From Nansenia antarctica (lineage: Eukaryota; Chordata; Actinopteri; Argentiniformes; Microstomatidae): a DNA stretch of 64,000 nucleotides. A model generated the notes under the pieces. That model was given only the letters and a program-made list of their open reading frames with translations. It was not told the DNA's origin and did not search any database. Shown one piece after another: positions 1-10,969 of this stretch. Both the position numbers and the translations under genes were made by a program. Each line of letters starts with the position of its first letter. Position 1 is the stretch's first letter. The DNA lies in the NCBI GenBank assembly GCA_963989245.1, contig OZ022339.1, positions 94,445,332 to 94,509,331 of the forward strand. Reading direction: 5' to 3'.

Positions 1-145
1 GAGATCTCGTTGCGGGTTGAAGCTGCAAGCAAAAAAAAAAAAAAAAAAAGATCGATCTCGGGATTTATGAATCGATAAATCGCTCATTCAATGAAGATCG
101 ATTCAGAATCGGGAAATCGATTTTTTGAACCCAGCCCTACCGATT
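1..145. repeat. Degenerate transposon end with A19 run
   Basis: An uninterrupted run of about 19 A (31-49) is followed by sequence rich in ATCGAT-type motifs that ends in AACCCAGCCCTA near 133-144. That terminus looks like the inverted-repeat end of a short fish hAT-like element of the 'TAGGGCTGGG' type, also seen at 5611. The other end lies outside the window or is lost, so the class is an inference. Confidence 0.35.
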
Positions 146-288
146 ACCGATAGCCTCCTGACAACAATAACAATGAGTCCATTCCACAAAGTATACATAT
201 TAAGAGAGCTATTTATACTATAATATTTATATTCACGTATGCGAGTGGTTTACGGTTTCACCAACTGCTGTCACAAATGTGCCTCTTA

Positions 289-489
289 AGCCCAATGCAC
301 ACGGCCCCGATTTTGTTGCACCGCCGAACATTCGATTCTCAATTCTTTGAATTATTTCAATTGGTGTGAATGGAGAATCGAATGTTGTCGTGTGATAAAA
401 TCGCATCTCACGCCGTGTGCATTGTCTCATTCAAAACAATGGAATCAAATTCGGCGGTGCGACAAAATCGGGGCCGTGTGCATTGGGCT
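289..489. mobile_element. 201-bp MITE with TTA target duplication
   Basis: The element begins AGCCCAATGCACACGGCCCC and ends with the inverse, giving inverted repeats of about 40 bp. It is flanked directly by TTA at 286-288 and 490-492. A 3-bp TTA duplication with G/C-rich inverted repeats fits the PIF/Harbinger superfamily. The 120-bp centre has no coding capacity, so this is a non-autonomous element. Confidence 0.65.
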
Positions 490-839
490 TTAGGCTTGAC
501 GACTGGTATAGGAAAGATAGAAATGAAAGTAAAAATGCACTTTACCTATGAGAGCTGTGCCAGCTGTAGCCCATTGTGCGCATATTATGCGCATATACGA
601 CACGCGTGAAGCATTTCTGCAACATGCGTTTCTGTTCGCTGTTTTCATTACCTCATCACTGTATTCAATGCCAAAACCAGAATGAATGACTCCACAACGC
701 AGATTTGTAGCAATCCGGGGCTTCTTCAAACTGTTGCCATGTTCTCAACTCCACTCGCCATTAACAAACATTTGAGCAAGAAGCAGCTGCGTTCCAGACC
801 AACTCCCCCTCCGACTTTGAATGAAACGCAGGATAAACT

Positions 840-924
840 AAAAACCGCCACGGTTCACTAGTGTATTGAACCGTGGAAGGCGAACCGAACCGTCCGTAAA
901 AAAAACGAGAACTGTTGCACCCCT
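840..924. mobile_element. Truncated hAT-like MITE end
   Basis: The sequence has the 'GTATTGAACCG...GAACCGAACCG...GTTGCACCCCT' arrangement typical of the right end of a short hAT-like element common in fish. The matching left end (AGGGGTGTAACGG-like) is not seen upstream, so this is a truncated copy. It abuts the next element directly. The assignment rests on memory of the consensus. Confidence 0.4.
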
Positions 925-925
925 A

Positions 926-1824
926 GGGCCCTATTATGCACTTCTTAACTTGCCGTCTTAAGTCTTAATTAAGACGCACCGCCAGGTTAAGACCTACCGC
1001 CACCCTTATTATGCGCTTCATACGCGCTACTGCTATTATGCAGGTGTCGATAGGCGCCCACACATAAGACGTAAAACTCCCGTGCATATATTGCTCATTG
1101 TGGGAGTGTTCATATGTTAATGAAGTGCACTAGGCGCCCCTGCTATTATGCGATCTGACTTTGCTCCTAGCGCTAAGAAGTGGTTTGAAAAGTTCTTAAG
1201 TTTAGACTTCATGCACGTTTTGAAACACGAGCGCACCTCCGCGGTTTGCGCATGCATGTGGGCACACATGAACACGCACGTGGCTCCACGGCAAGACGTC
1301 AATTACGGTCACAGTATAAATGCTTTATTTCAGAAGGGAGAGGCCAGCGCTGTACAGTATGTTGCCTCCGCATACTGTGCACATACAGTACGAGCATGCC
1401 GTGCGTAATATAATGACATCAACATCTGTCATTCCTGCAGTCTTCCAGCGACCCCTCTGTAATACTTCTCAACTCACAAGCGGAGGTATTGCCGTGTTTA
1501 TTCAGAAAATAATCATGCACGAGCTTGTTACTTTCTTCTGCAGAGAAGCGCGCTGACCTCCTTCTTAGGACTTCCATAATAGCATAGCGCTAATGACTCA
1601 ACGCAGCCGGTTCTTAAAGGGAATGGCACCTGGCACGCTGATTGGGTTGATTGAGAAGACGCCCAAAACACACCCATGACTAATTTCTTTGCTTAGCGCC
1701 GGGTTTTAGGCGCCCACTACCGCACGCATAATAGCAAAGTGGCCTTGACCACGCCTCCACGTCTTAAGTTTAGATCTACCGCCTCGTCTTATTGCTTCAA
1801 ACTTATGAAGTGCATAATAGGGCC
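926..1824. mobile_element. 0.9-kb non-autonomous TIR element
   Basis: The left end GGGCCCTATTATGCACTTC (926-944) is repeated in inverse at 1806-1824, and CTA flanks both sides (923-925 and 1825-1827), consistent with a 3-bp target duplication. The interior repeats the theme 'taggcgccc...ctattatgc' several times in both orientations. Open frames within it (for example 1148-1408) have no recognisable transposase motif. A Harbinger-like origin is possible but not proven. Confidence 0.6.
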
Positions 1825-2127
1825 CCTAGTGTTTAATACCTGTACATCATTGTTATACCTCACTCACCAGCCACAAAACAGCCAGATCTGGAGTGTTTGC
1901 TGTCTCATATGACAAAGAAGGAAACTTACAACAATATTTTTCCTGCGGCTGTATTTTTTATACTCTACATCTGTACAGAGACATTTATGATCAGAATGTG
2001 TCTGCGAAGTGCCATTCTCATCTACAGAGAAAGGTGGAATACAGGTGGTGTCGTCCTTCAGCCCGGCCTCACTACAGACAACAAGTCCTGATTGCAGCCA
2101 CAGCGTCATGTTTGTTGACCTACATAC

Positions 2128-2166
2128 AGAGAGAGAGAGTGAGTGAGTGAGAGAGAGAGAGAGAGC
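2128..2166. repeat. (GA)n microsatellite
   Basis: Imperfect GA tract with GAGT interruptions. It carries no coding or regulatory signal that I can support. Confidence 0.85.
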
Positions 2167-5111
2167 TCCAGTTCAGATCATCTCGTCTTCTCTCCATCCT
2201 ACACACACATTTCAATTGATATTATATTGATTAGTACTTGTTTTGCATTCATCCGTCTTATCAAGGAGGATATGCAGAGATCTTGACATCCACAAGTTGC
2301 AGTATTACGCAACCAAGTGCTTTTTGATAGAGCTGTTGCTAAACATTAGAACATGGCTCTTTGTCCACTACTAGGCCTTACTATTGAGTATCAGAGATTA
2401 AGCTATGCAGGATATAGGGTTTATGATGTGAGTGAGTAAGCTTTGAACAGAGCTCAGTGAATTAGCATTATAAGGCATAACCAGGCCATGTCAGTACACA
2501 GTATTTAAAAAGCTAATTGGCATACATCTGCTGAGAGATTAACCACCATTAATCACTACACATGCCAACAAAGTCTGCTTGAGTGTCAGTAGCCTATTGG
2601 ATTGTGATATTTATAGAATTAGACAAAGCCTAAATGGAAACTAATGGGTCTAATAGTTTGGTTTGGTCAATACCCATTGTTTTGTTCTACATCCAAACTG
2701 TTCAAGCTCAGGTGAAACATCCTTCTCAGCTGAACCCTCTTTAGTCCTTAGGACTTCCTCACCCTGTAAGCGCACCTTTAGTTTAAGTTCTCACATAAGA
2801 CTGGGAATTAAGGTCATAGCCAAGTTGACCTACTTTCTGTTGGAGGTAGTAACGTCAAGTAGCCTTCTCTCTGCTGTTGTTGCCGCTGTCCTCATCATGT
2901 TGAGGTGAGATGGACGGGAGACGGGACATGACAGCAACAGTGTAATCCACTAAGCGCCCTCAGGAGAACTCGTAGCCCCATAACCTCATTAACTCCTTAC
3001 AACTCGTTACCTCTGACAGACAACGCAGGAAACAAAGTTATAACCTAGAGGGATTTATGCCTATACTTACCACCTGTTCTATTTTTATCCAATAAATGAA
3101 TCATTGAATGTTTTATGGCCGATTGTAAGCCTAGAGATTGATTGGAGGCGAGAGAGGGAGGATTGTAAGGGAACGAACAAGAACTGTTGGATAAGAGTGA
3201 GATGGTGTTATTTTAATTTCATTCTTTGATTTTGGTATTTAGTGATTTCAAAACAACTCCAGCGATCAAGTCATGTCGACATCATGTGCCAACCCAGCTT
3301 TTATTGGATAATGGTATTATTAATGGTACAAGACCTTGACTCTCCCTAGCCCCGCCCCTATCCTTTACTCCAGACACAACCCTTTCACAAGGCCTGAGTT
3401 AAAGTAGACAAAGCAGTGTTGTGTAGTCAGTGCTCCCTAGCATGGCCCACTGAAGCCTGGTCTGTGGAGAGCAGTTAGGCTGGGATGGCGGGCACGCACG
3501 GATGGCTGCCGGAGGTGGGCCGTGGCAGTGAACCCTGCCTTGACTCCACTACTTCTGGGATTCTCTCTCTCCCCCGAGGAAAAGGAGAGGAGAGCCGGCT
3601 GAAAGGATTCAGCAGGAACACAAACACTTTGTTCTACTGCTGACCTGCACTGTAAAGTTACCCTGCGGCACCAGCAGAACCCCAGAGGCTCATGTAATAC
3701 TGCATTGGCCATCACTGTTAATAGGAAATAGGAGTTGAGAGTTCAACATGTGTTCAACAATGACATTGTGTGTTTGTTTTAAATGCCACCGTGCTCGTCT
3801 ACCTTTCAGCATTATACGCTGCCTGTCACAATGGCTGTTATGTTTAAAAACTGCACCAGGTATGGAATGTGGTGGTGTATGAGCACAAGTCACACATTGC
3901 CTGTGTGGGCCGGCCTTTCTGTTGAGTCATGATATAACCGCAAGCCACCACCCCCCCCTGATTCACAATGTTGTAACAGCAAAACACTCTCTTCCTGCTC
4001 TCTCCTATACCACAGCAGGCCCAGTTAAGCCCCTCTCAGAACAAACAAAAACAGCACTCGCTAGTTGGAGATGACTATCCGCCATTCCCCTCTACTGGTG
4101 TTACACATGAAGGCATTGTGAGGGGGACTTCCTTGTTTAGAGAGCGGGGAGAAAACGGGCTGACACTCTCTGCAGTTGTTTGTTTCTGCCGCCTGTTTGG
4201 ACAGAGACCGGTTCCTAAAATATCCCAACAACCAAAGCCTCGGCTCGGCCGTGATCTGGCCCAGTCCCCCCATGTCATTGTTTCTTGTTTCAACAAGCTT
4301 AGCTCAGGCCACTTTTTCCAAGTGTAGGGCCATTCATTGTGTGTGTAGTCTGGCCTCTCCAGGCCAGGTCCCAAGCTCCCTCTGGCCCCTCTATTGTTGC
4401 CTCATTGCTCATATTGAGACACAGACATGATGAAAGGACGTGCTATCCACTGTTTGATGTCAAGAAGCTGGAAAATTGCTGATGGCTGAGGATGATGTTC
4501 TGTTATTCGTTTATGTCGTCATCCGGGAATCACATGGTCCGCCGTGAGTTTATTATGTCCAGTGAAAGTGTGTTGTGTTATAGATATCTATTATAGATAA
4601 ATCATGTCTGATGCAGGAGGAATGTGAGCTGTGCAGGGGTCATCACAGACAAGTCACAGTCGTTATTCTGACTTCTAGATACACAAAGCATCGTGGGCGT
4701 CAAAGGGCTATCATATCCACTCCCTAAATTGAAGATCATTTGTGATTGAAATGTGAAGCTGTGAGCTGCAGTAATTATGTTGCCCTTTGCGGATTCTATT
4801 ATCCACGGCCAGACATGGCTCTTAGATTTACATACCGCTCTGTTGCTACTATGAGATAAGCACAGCTATTGTGTCCATGGCACAACGGTCCAGCACCTTA
4901 AGCATTTCCTAACCTTTCACTGCCATGCCAACCAGCAAAACACAGGAAGGTGGAACAATGAGATGAGAGGCTGTTTTTCCTGGTAACTGGCGTGATGAAT
5001 TGTTTCAGGTCAGGTAACTTACAAACCTGGCTTTGGCTTTCCAGACTGTTGGTACTCACAGTATCTTCATCAGGCAGTCCTTACACTTACTACATGGATT
5101 TCTTTTCTTTT

Positions 5112-5304
5112 TTAGAGATGGGGCAGTCCCACTCATATTTTTCATTTTATTCGACAGATGTAGTGAAGACAGACAGGAAAGTAAGGAGAAGAAGGGAGAG
5201 AGGGCATGTCAGCAGGGCATGGGCCGGATTCGAACCCATGCCGACATGGGCATATGTGTGCACTGTAGACCGCGGTGCTAGACCACTGGACCACCTCAGG
5301 CCAC
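5112..5304 (-). mobile_element. tRNA-headed SINE, minus strand
   Basis: Read on the minus strand, the head contains an A-box-like stretch (TGGTCCAGTGGTCTAGCA) and a B box (GGTTCGAATCC), as in tRNA-derived SINEs. The 3' part ends in AAAATGAAAAATATGAGTGG followed by GACTGCCCC. A second copy in the opposite orientation lies at 57191-57385 and shares both head and tail. The copy ends only about 100 bp before the xxylt1 acceptor at 5401. Confidence 0.7.
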
Positions 5305-5401
5305 ACAACATGGATTTCTTGATTGGCCTTTTTGGTTTTTGCCCTGTTGGTTATGTTGAGGCTAGATGGAGGAAGTAACACTTTTGCCTTTTGTCTTTCA
5401 G

Positions 5402-5534
5402 ATCTGAAGCGTATTGTGCAGCTGGATTTGGACTTGAAGTACAGGAGCAACCTCAGAGAGCTCTTTAAGGAGTTTGCGTACTTCCCTCCTGGAGCTGTGA
5501 TCGGCATTGGCAGAGAGATGCAGCCAGTGTACAG
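5402..5534 (+). CDS. xxylt1: xxylt1 penultimate coding exon (DxD motif)
   Basis: This exon encodes part of xyloside xylosyltransferase 1, a type II ER membrane glycosyltransferase (GT8 family) that transfers xylose from UDP-xylose in alpha-1,3 linkage to the Xyl-Glc disaccharide on EGF repeats of Notch. The frame reads (D)LKRIVQLDLDLKYRSN and ends in REMQPVYR. The DLD is the DxD motif that binds the metal and the nucleotide sugar. Counting back from the C terminus, these residues fall at about 218-262 of a 393-residue protein. The upstream codon is split 1/2 (G|AT) and the downstream one 2/1 (AG|A). A good pyrimidine tract and TTTCAG precede the exon and GTAATA follows it. The boundaries are inferred from homology and splice signals. 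The donor is tandemly repeated (see 5524-5600). Confidence 0.95.
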
Positions 5535-5600
5535 GTAATAGACCAGTGTACAGGTAATAGACCAGTGTCCAGGTAATAGACCAGTGTACAGGTAATAGAC
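5524..5600 (+). repeat. xxylt1: Four tandem copies of exon-intron junction
   Basis: The 19-bp unit CCAGTGTACAGGTAATAGA begins at 5524, 5543, 5562 and 5581. The first copy is the real end of the exon plus its donor. The other three are intronic and carry identical CAG|GTAATA donors at 5554, 5573 and 5592 (copy 3 has one base change upstream of CAG). The unit is not a multiple of three and contains TAA and TAG. Confidence 0.9.
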
Positions 5601-5610
5601 AACTCCACAC

Positions 5611-6125
5611 TAGGGCTGGGCCATATGGCCTAAAAATAAAATCTCACACCATACCTGATTTAGGATTTTAATCAAACATTGTTTTTTGATTTGGTCTTGT
5701 GTAACTCGCAGTGCCACATACTTCTTACACTAGGCTGCGTGCCTCTGTTTGAGATGCTGGAATAACGTAGTCATGCTGCTGCTTTTAGTTGCGACAGACT
5801 TTAGACATACTTTACAGCGAACAGAAGTTTGCTCGAGGTCGAACGCTGCAAAACCGAACCACTTCCCAGAGGAGACAGTGCCTTTTTGGGAACAAACTCC
5901 TCCCTTTTATTAGCGCATTCTGCCATGTTGATATTTGACCTGTGTCTGAAGAGAACTTTGTTCTTACTTTGTTAGTTACTATGAACTACGGGAGCTGAGG
6001 GAAGCGTTGGCGGTTCCGTAACGTAATTACTCAATTTAAAGTGAAAATCTATTTTCATTTTTCAAATAACATCCTCAAACATACATTTGAATTAATTGAT
6101 GAAATCAATTTATCGCCCAGCTCTA
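5611..6125. mobile_element. hAT-type MITE with 8-bp target duplication
   Basis: The element begins TAGGGCTGGGCCATATGG and ends TATCGCCCAGCTCTA. It is flanked by a perfect 8-bp duplication CTCCACAC at 5603-5610 and 6126-6133, the hallmark of hAT transposition. No open frame of note lies inside. It landed 76 bp after the exon's splice donor, and its right-hand target copy runs straight into a CA microsatellite. Confidence 0.8.
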
Positions 6126-6126
6126 C

Positions 6127-6127
6127 T

Positions 6128-6195
<68 letters not shown>
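6127..6195. repeat. (CA)n microsatellite
   Basis: About 33 CA units start in the right-hand target duplication of the preceding hAT element. Apparent long open frames through it (Thr-His or Val-Cys repeats) are artefacts. Confidence 0.95.
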
Positions 6196-6198
<3 letters not shown>

Positions 6199-6374
6199 TA
6201 TCTTACAGCTTTCTGCCCATGTGAATGTGTATCACATTGTTGTGGGGGTGTGGACTGGCAAAGTGACATGGCGGGGCGATGCAGTCTCGTGGCTGGACCG
6301 TCATGCCAGCCTGCTGGAAGTGGAGCAAAAAGCTGAGTGGAGACGGCACCTTTGATTTCTGACTGCTGCAACAC

Positions 6375-6468
6375 CACATGTTTCCACTAAACCAACACTA
6401 CATGTTTCCACTAAACCAACACTACATGTTTCCACTAAACTAAACCAACACTACACGTTTCCACTAAA
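6375..6468. repeat. 24-bp minisatellite, about 4 units
   Basis: The core CATGTTTCCACTAAACCAAC recurs at a 24-bp period starting near 6377, 6401 and 6425, with a fourth unit carrying a small insertion and a CATG to CACG change. Confidence 0.8.
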
Positions 6469-6893
6469 GTGACAGTGACAGTCACAGGAGCTGGCAGAGA
6501 GAAGGTCTGCTCCGAGCACCACCTTCAAGAGCTGTTGGAATGGGCGAAGGGTGAGGAGGGATGAGGAGGGATGAGGAAGAGCTAGGGGATTCAGTGAAAG
6601 GAGCCTGAGAGGGTGTTTTGTGCTTTTTAGTTAGTGAGGGATGTAGAGGGGGGGGGGGGCTGTTGTGAAGCGAGCATTCTCTAAAGGAAACTCCTGTGTT
6701 GTGACATTCCTAAGGTCATCGTGTTTTCGCTCTGCAACAACAGGAAGCGCTTTGCTGCACTCGTTGGCGCTGCCTCTCTCCCTCTCTTCCAGCTGCCTGA
6801 CGTCATGTCCTCCGCTCCCAGCTCATCATCGCAGCTCATCATCTCAGCTCCTTGGTTATAGACCTGTTTGGCTCCGGAGAGGATTTATATTTA

Positions 6894-7200
6894 CATTTCA
6901 GATGTTTAGCAGACGCAGTTATCCAAAGAGACTTACAACAAGTACATCTGTCTAAGTAATCCACTAAGCAAGTGGATCATCTACACAGTCATTACTCAGT
7001 CATTACTCAGTCATTACTCAGTCATTATACAAAAAACAAATCTATGCTAGGACCAGAGGCCATTGGCAGTCACAATGCTAGAAGGAAGAATGACTTCTTC
7101 TTTTTTTATATTCACAGTACAAAAACTGTATTAGAACTATTGTTGGGCTACAGTCACTTTACTGTTTACTGTCACTTTACAGTTTTTTTTAGATCTTTCA
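6894..7200. repeat. Dispersed fish repeat, copy 1
   Basis: The copy starts TTTAGCAGACGCAGTTATCC and continues AAAGAGACTTACAA, a motif widespread in fish dispersed repeats. Its later part, AGGCCATTGGCAGTC...GAAGGA, is shared with a second copy at 59930-60240. An 11-bp tandem (CAGTCATTACT, about 4 units, 6978-7027) sits inside. The class is not resolved; a SINE or LINE 3' region is possible. Confidence 0.5.
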
Positions 7201-7445
7201 AGAATTTAACATGATTCTCCAGGAGGGAAAAGGAGAGGAGGAGGTTCCTAATCGAGCCCTAAGCCCTAGGCACGTGCATTTTGGAATTCACCTATCCTAT
7301 CAGGACACAAGATCCTTGTAGGGCTGTGGCTTGAGTTGGAATTAAGCTATTGTGGCAGTTTTTTTATGTTTTGTCCTCTATCACAAGTGAGAAGAATCAC
7401 CTTTTTCACGACATCTGTGGATGTTTTCGGTCTGTGAAAAGGCAA

Positions 7446-7620
7446 AAGCTATTTTATTTCTATAGCACATATTCATACAACTGAATGCAAATTCATAGTG
7501 CTTTACAGAAACAATAAATGCATTAAAGAAAGAAAAAAAAACTGCATTATAATAACAATTTAAAAGTTCAACTTTAAAATCAAAAACAGAAAAATAAATC
7601 AAACTGTCAGCATATAAATA
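7446..7620. repeat. LINE 3'-tail-like fragment
   Basis: The sequence CTATTTTATTTCTATAGCAC, followed about 40 bases later by AGTGCTTTACAGAAAC, resembles the 'tatatagcac...aagtgctttacaa' 3' tail seen at 46857-46895. A-rich sequence follows. No open frame survives. Confidence 0.35.
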
Positions 7621-8197
7621 CAGTCAATTAAAAAAAAGAAAAGATTTGTGGGCAGAGTCATAAAAGGCTATTGTTCCAGGAACCATCAAGTTATCGTGTC
7701 CACGGCACAAAGCAGAGATGGGATTTCCCCAGTCATCATTTCTTCCCTCCCTGAGGCATTTGTGTCGTCATGTTAATCCTACAATGCTACAAACAGAACG
7801 TTTTCAGGGAAAACAATCTGACTGTTAATGCTAGCTAGATATAGGCTAGCCATCAGTAATAGTCACATGACTACCGGTATGTTTATCTAGAGATTACATA
7901 TTTGAATGGGCAGTTCTCAGACAACATGCATTTTTCATTAGATGTGTCATTATCCATCAGCTCTCAGGGTAGTGTTAGGTATAAAACTGTACTCATTTAG
8001 GGAAGACTGGCGCCAATCACCCTAAATCACAATCATGATGTTCTGTGCCAGACCTGTTTGTCTTTGGATGAGCATAAATTGTGTTGTCTTAGCATGTTAT
8101 ATATGTTGCTGTTGTTACTAATTCAACTTTAACTGTGTAAAACAAAAAAATCTGGGTTGAATCAATATTTGACAGTGCAGTTAAGTAAAGTTAAATG

Positions 8198-8198
<1 letters not shown>

Positions 8199-8242
<44 letters not shown>
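8199..8242. repeat. (CA)n microsatellite
   Basis: About 21 CA units inside the last xxylt1 intron. Confidence 0.95.
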
Positions 8243-8248
<6 letters not shown>

Positions 8249-9508
8249 GGCGCACCAGTTGTAATATCCAGACCTGGCCTGCTGCCTGAGTATCCATACA
8301 TCTAGATCAATAGCATTTCTCAGTCCCACATTGTCTGCCACCTGTCTCAAACATGCTATTGTAATAAATTCCACTAGGGGGCACTAGAGACAGCTAATCC
8401 TCTGGTCAGTGAATCATGTTTGTTTTCTCTCGTTTCCCCTCCGTCTCTTCCCTCTCATTCCATTCCCCCTCCATCCTCACCCCAGCCCCACTAACCCTGG
8501 AGAGGGAAGGGACTACACAGAGCAGCACTCAGCCCATTGTTTTACCCTCTCTCAAAAACACGTGTCACGCTTCAGAAATGTGCAACACATCCGTAAATAA
8601 CCATTAAAAAAAACTCACACCACTGTACGTCGTCTCAGAGAGCGTTCACAATAGAATGCCCCGTTTACCGCTTTAACACGTGATCGAGGAAAACATTGTA
8701 CTCTCAGAGACTAACTTATATATAAGCATGGATTTAGCCTACTGGCGAACAGACTCCAGAGCACAGTGCTGTGAAGAACACCAAATGAGATTAGCTCATT
8801 TTGTCTGCCCCCCCCCACTCCACACCCCCACCTTTGGCACTCTTTAGAGAAGTGAGTGTAAAGGACCTGGAACCCACACCAATAACATGAACACAGAACT
8901 GGAAATATTCCCCACCACCAACGCTTAATGGCTTAATTACACACTGAGGTAAGGCAACCGTACGGGAGCAACAACACCCCACACACACATCCCCCCCCCC
9001 CCCCATACTCCCCCAAAGGAGAGGGTAAACCAAGAGCCACATGTACATGTGGGCTCTACTCCATAGGCGAAATGGTGGTATGGAAGGGCTCACTACACTG
9101 TCATATGAACCAAATTTGTTTAATCTCCCACTTGCATGTAGCAAGACAGTGGAAAATAATATCTACATGTTCTCTGCATCGAAAGTCAAGTTAGTAATTT
9201 TCCATTTTCATAGGTGTGTAATCCTGTTTTGAGTTTGCTAGTTATCTCCACGACTAAACAATGTACCTTATTCAGTGGCTTTGAGAGAGGGTAGTAGTCT
9301 TAAACTGTGTCCTCTCCCCGTCTCCTTCCTTTCAGGACTATCAGTCATTCAGTGGTCTGGATAGGTCTTCATTGCATTACTTACACTTATCAGGTCCGAT
9401 TGATCAGTGGCCACAAATTCAAAGGGGATAACATCATTGAAACAGAGCTTCTACAGCAGTGCCCTCCAGACCTGTATTTCCTCCGTCACAGCTGTGTGTG
9501 AGTGTTTT

Positions 9509-9515
9509 TGTGTGT

Positions 9516-9546
<31 letters not shown>

Positions 9547-9552
9547 GGGGGG
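9509..9552. repeat. (GT)n followed by G23
   Basis: Eleven GT units run into an unbroken run of about 23 G. Apparent glycine or proline reading frames here are repeat artefacts. Confidence 0.9.
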
Positions 9553-10500
9553 CTCTGTCATCCCCCAGTCTTTGTTCCTTGGCTGATTGTGACCTCCCAT
9601 TCTGAGGCACTAACACTAACACAAACACGACTGGTCCGTTTAGACTGCACTGCTGTTTTCCACCTGGTTCCTGCATCAAAACAGGACGTGTGTGTGTGTG
9701 TGTGTCTAGGTTTTAGTGGGGCTGTAAGTGAGAGAATACATCTGTGAGAGAGAGAGAGGGATGGAAAGGGTTGCATGCAGTGAGCGTGGAATATGTGACA
9801 AAATATTTGGGCTTGTCTGTTGGTACCTTTCTCTTCCTATTTGAGTAGACTGTGTGGTTAGGTGTGCAATGAGACGGTTTACCGATGGCAGGTCTCTGTC
9901 TGGTTGGTTAATTGACAGTGGAAGTGCACAGCAGCAGTCTGCTCAGATCCACTCCTCACCACCAGTGTCAGAGCAGAGGCTCACAAGTCTGGAAGGAGAG
10001 GACTTCATTGAAAACCTTTTGTTCTATCGCTTCAACTTCTCTTCTCCACATCAGGAGAAATGTCTGAAAGCGGGGCTTTGGGGAACAAAATAAACAAGCC
10101 ACCTTGCATGACGCAGAAAGAAAAAGACTGGGATAGAATCCAATTTAGCTGGACTTGCATATCATCAATCTTGCACATGCTTTGAAAGCATTTCTCAAAT
10201 TTTCTCTCTCCTGATGCCAATATGAACAAGATTAATGTCCCTTTCCGGCTGTTGAATAGTCTCCACTAAAAATAACTCGTCATCCAGCAATTTGCATTCG
10301 TGTGAATGGATGGTGAAAACACTGTTTAACACAACGCACTTTACCTTACATAAGCTCTAATCCTGGCTCTTCAGCAGAGACAAAGCGTCCTGCAGTCTAC
10401 AGTGACTTCAGCACACTCGTTGAGGCATCTCATAGTAGTTTTTTCCCTAAACTGTGGTGTCACTCTCAGGTGTATTTTGAGTTTAGTTGGAAGGACATCA

Positions 10501-10667
10501 GAGCCCAGTATTTCAAAACTGTTCATCTAAATCAGTCCGAGTTTGCTATCCCAGATCAGATTGATTTGGCTGATTTCCCCAATACGGTACTACCGGTACT
10601 CAAAATCAGATGATCTGATCCTGGATGGTTCTGGTCCAGATGAAACGTTTTGAAATACGGAGCCCAG
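10501..10667. mobile_element. Fold-back MITE-like element
   Basis: GAGCCCAGTATTTCAAAAC at the left and GTTTTGAAATACGGAGCCC at the right form an inverted repeat of about 28 bp with a few mismatches. The inner part is also partly palindromic (GATCAGATTGATT / AATCAGATGATCTGATC). Target duplication is not clear, so the superfamily is not assigned. Confidence 0.55.
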
Positions 10668-10928
10668 GAGAGAATGCTTAGTGGTGGATTTTGAATTTGG
10701 CAATGTGTTTTTGACCACTGTATCTGTATAGGCCTATTCGTGTCTGCATTTTGAAGCCTAAGTCACCAGCCATATTCTATGACCCCCCCCCCTCTGTCCT
10801 TCCTACTTGCCTCCTGCAGACATTCTACCAGAGTGTTTACAGTACAGAGAGGCCGTTGTCCTGACGCTGTGTCCTTGGGCAGTATTTATTCTGTAGGGAT
10901 GCTGTGCGTCTGCCTGGGCCAGAGGAAT

Positions 10929-10969
10929 GGGGGTTGGGGGGTTGGAGGGGTAGGGGGGGTAGGGGGGGT
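10929..10969 (+). other. G-quadruplex candidate in intron
   Basis: Five G runs of 4 to 7 bases are separated by 2-5 bases (TT, TTGGA, TA, TA), on the strand that would be in the pre-mRNA of xxylt1. This meets the usual G3+N1-7 pattern with room to spare. Function is unknown. Confidence 0.6.

Larger units (their letters stand above)
1..5401 (+). other. xxylt1: Upstream xxylt1 intron (3' part)
   Basis: This is the intron that precedes the penultimate coding exon, cut by the window edge. It ends in a pyrimidine-rich tract and an AG acceptor at 5400-5401, and the next exon begins with the last two bases of a split codon (intron phase 1). Several transposon remnants lie inside and are listed separately. 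Between 2167 and 5100 I see only unique-looking, AT-balanced sequence with no exon-like open frame, so no feature is claimed there. Confidence 0.75.
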
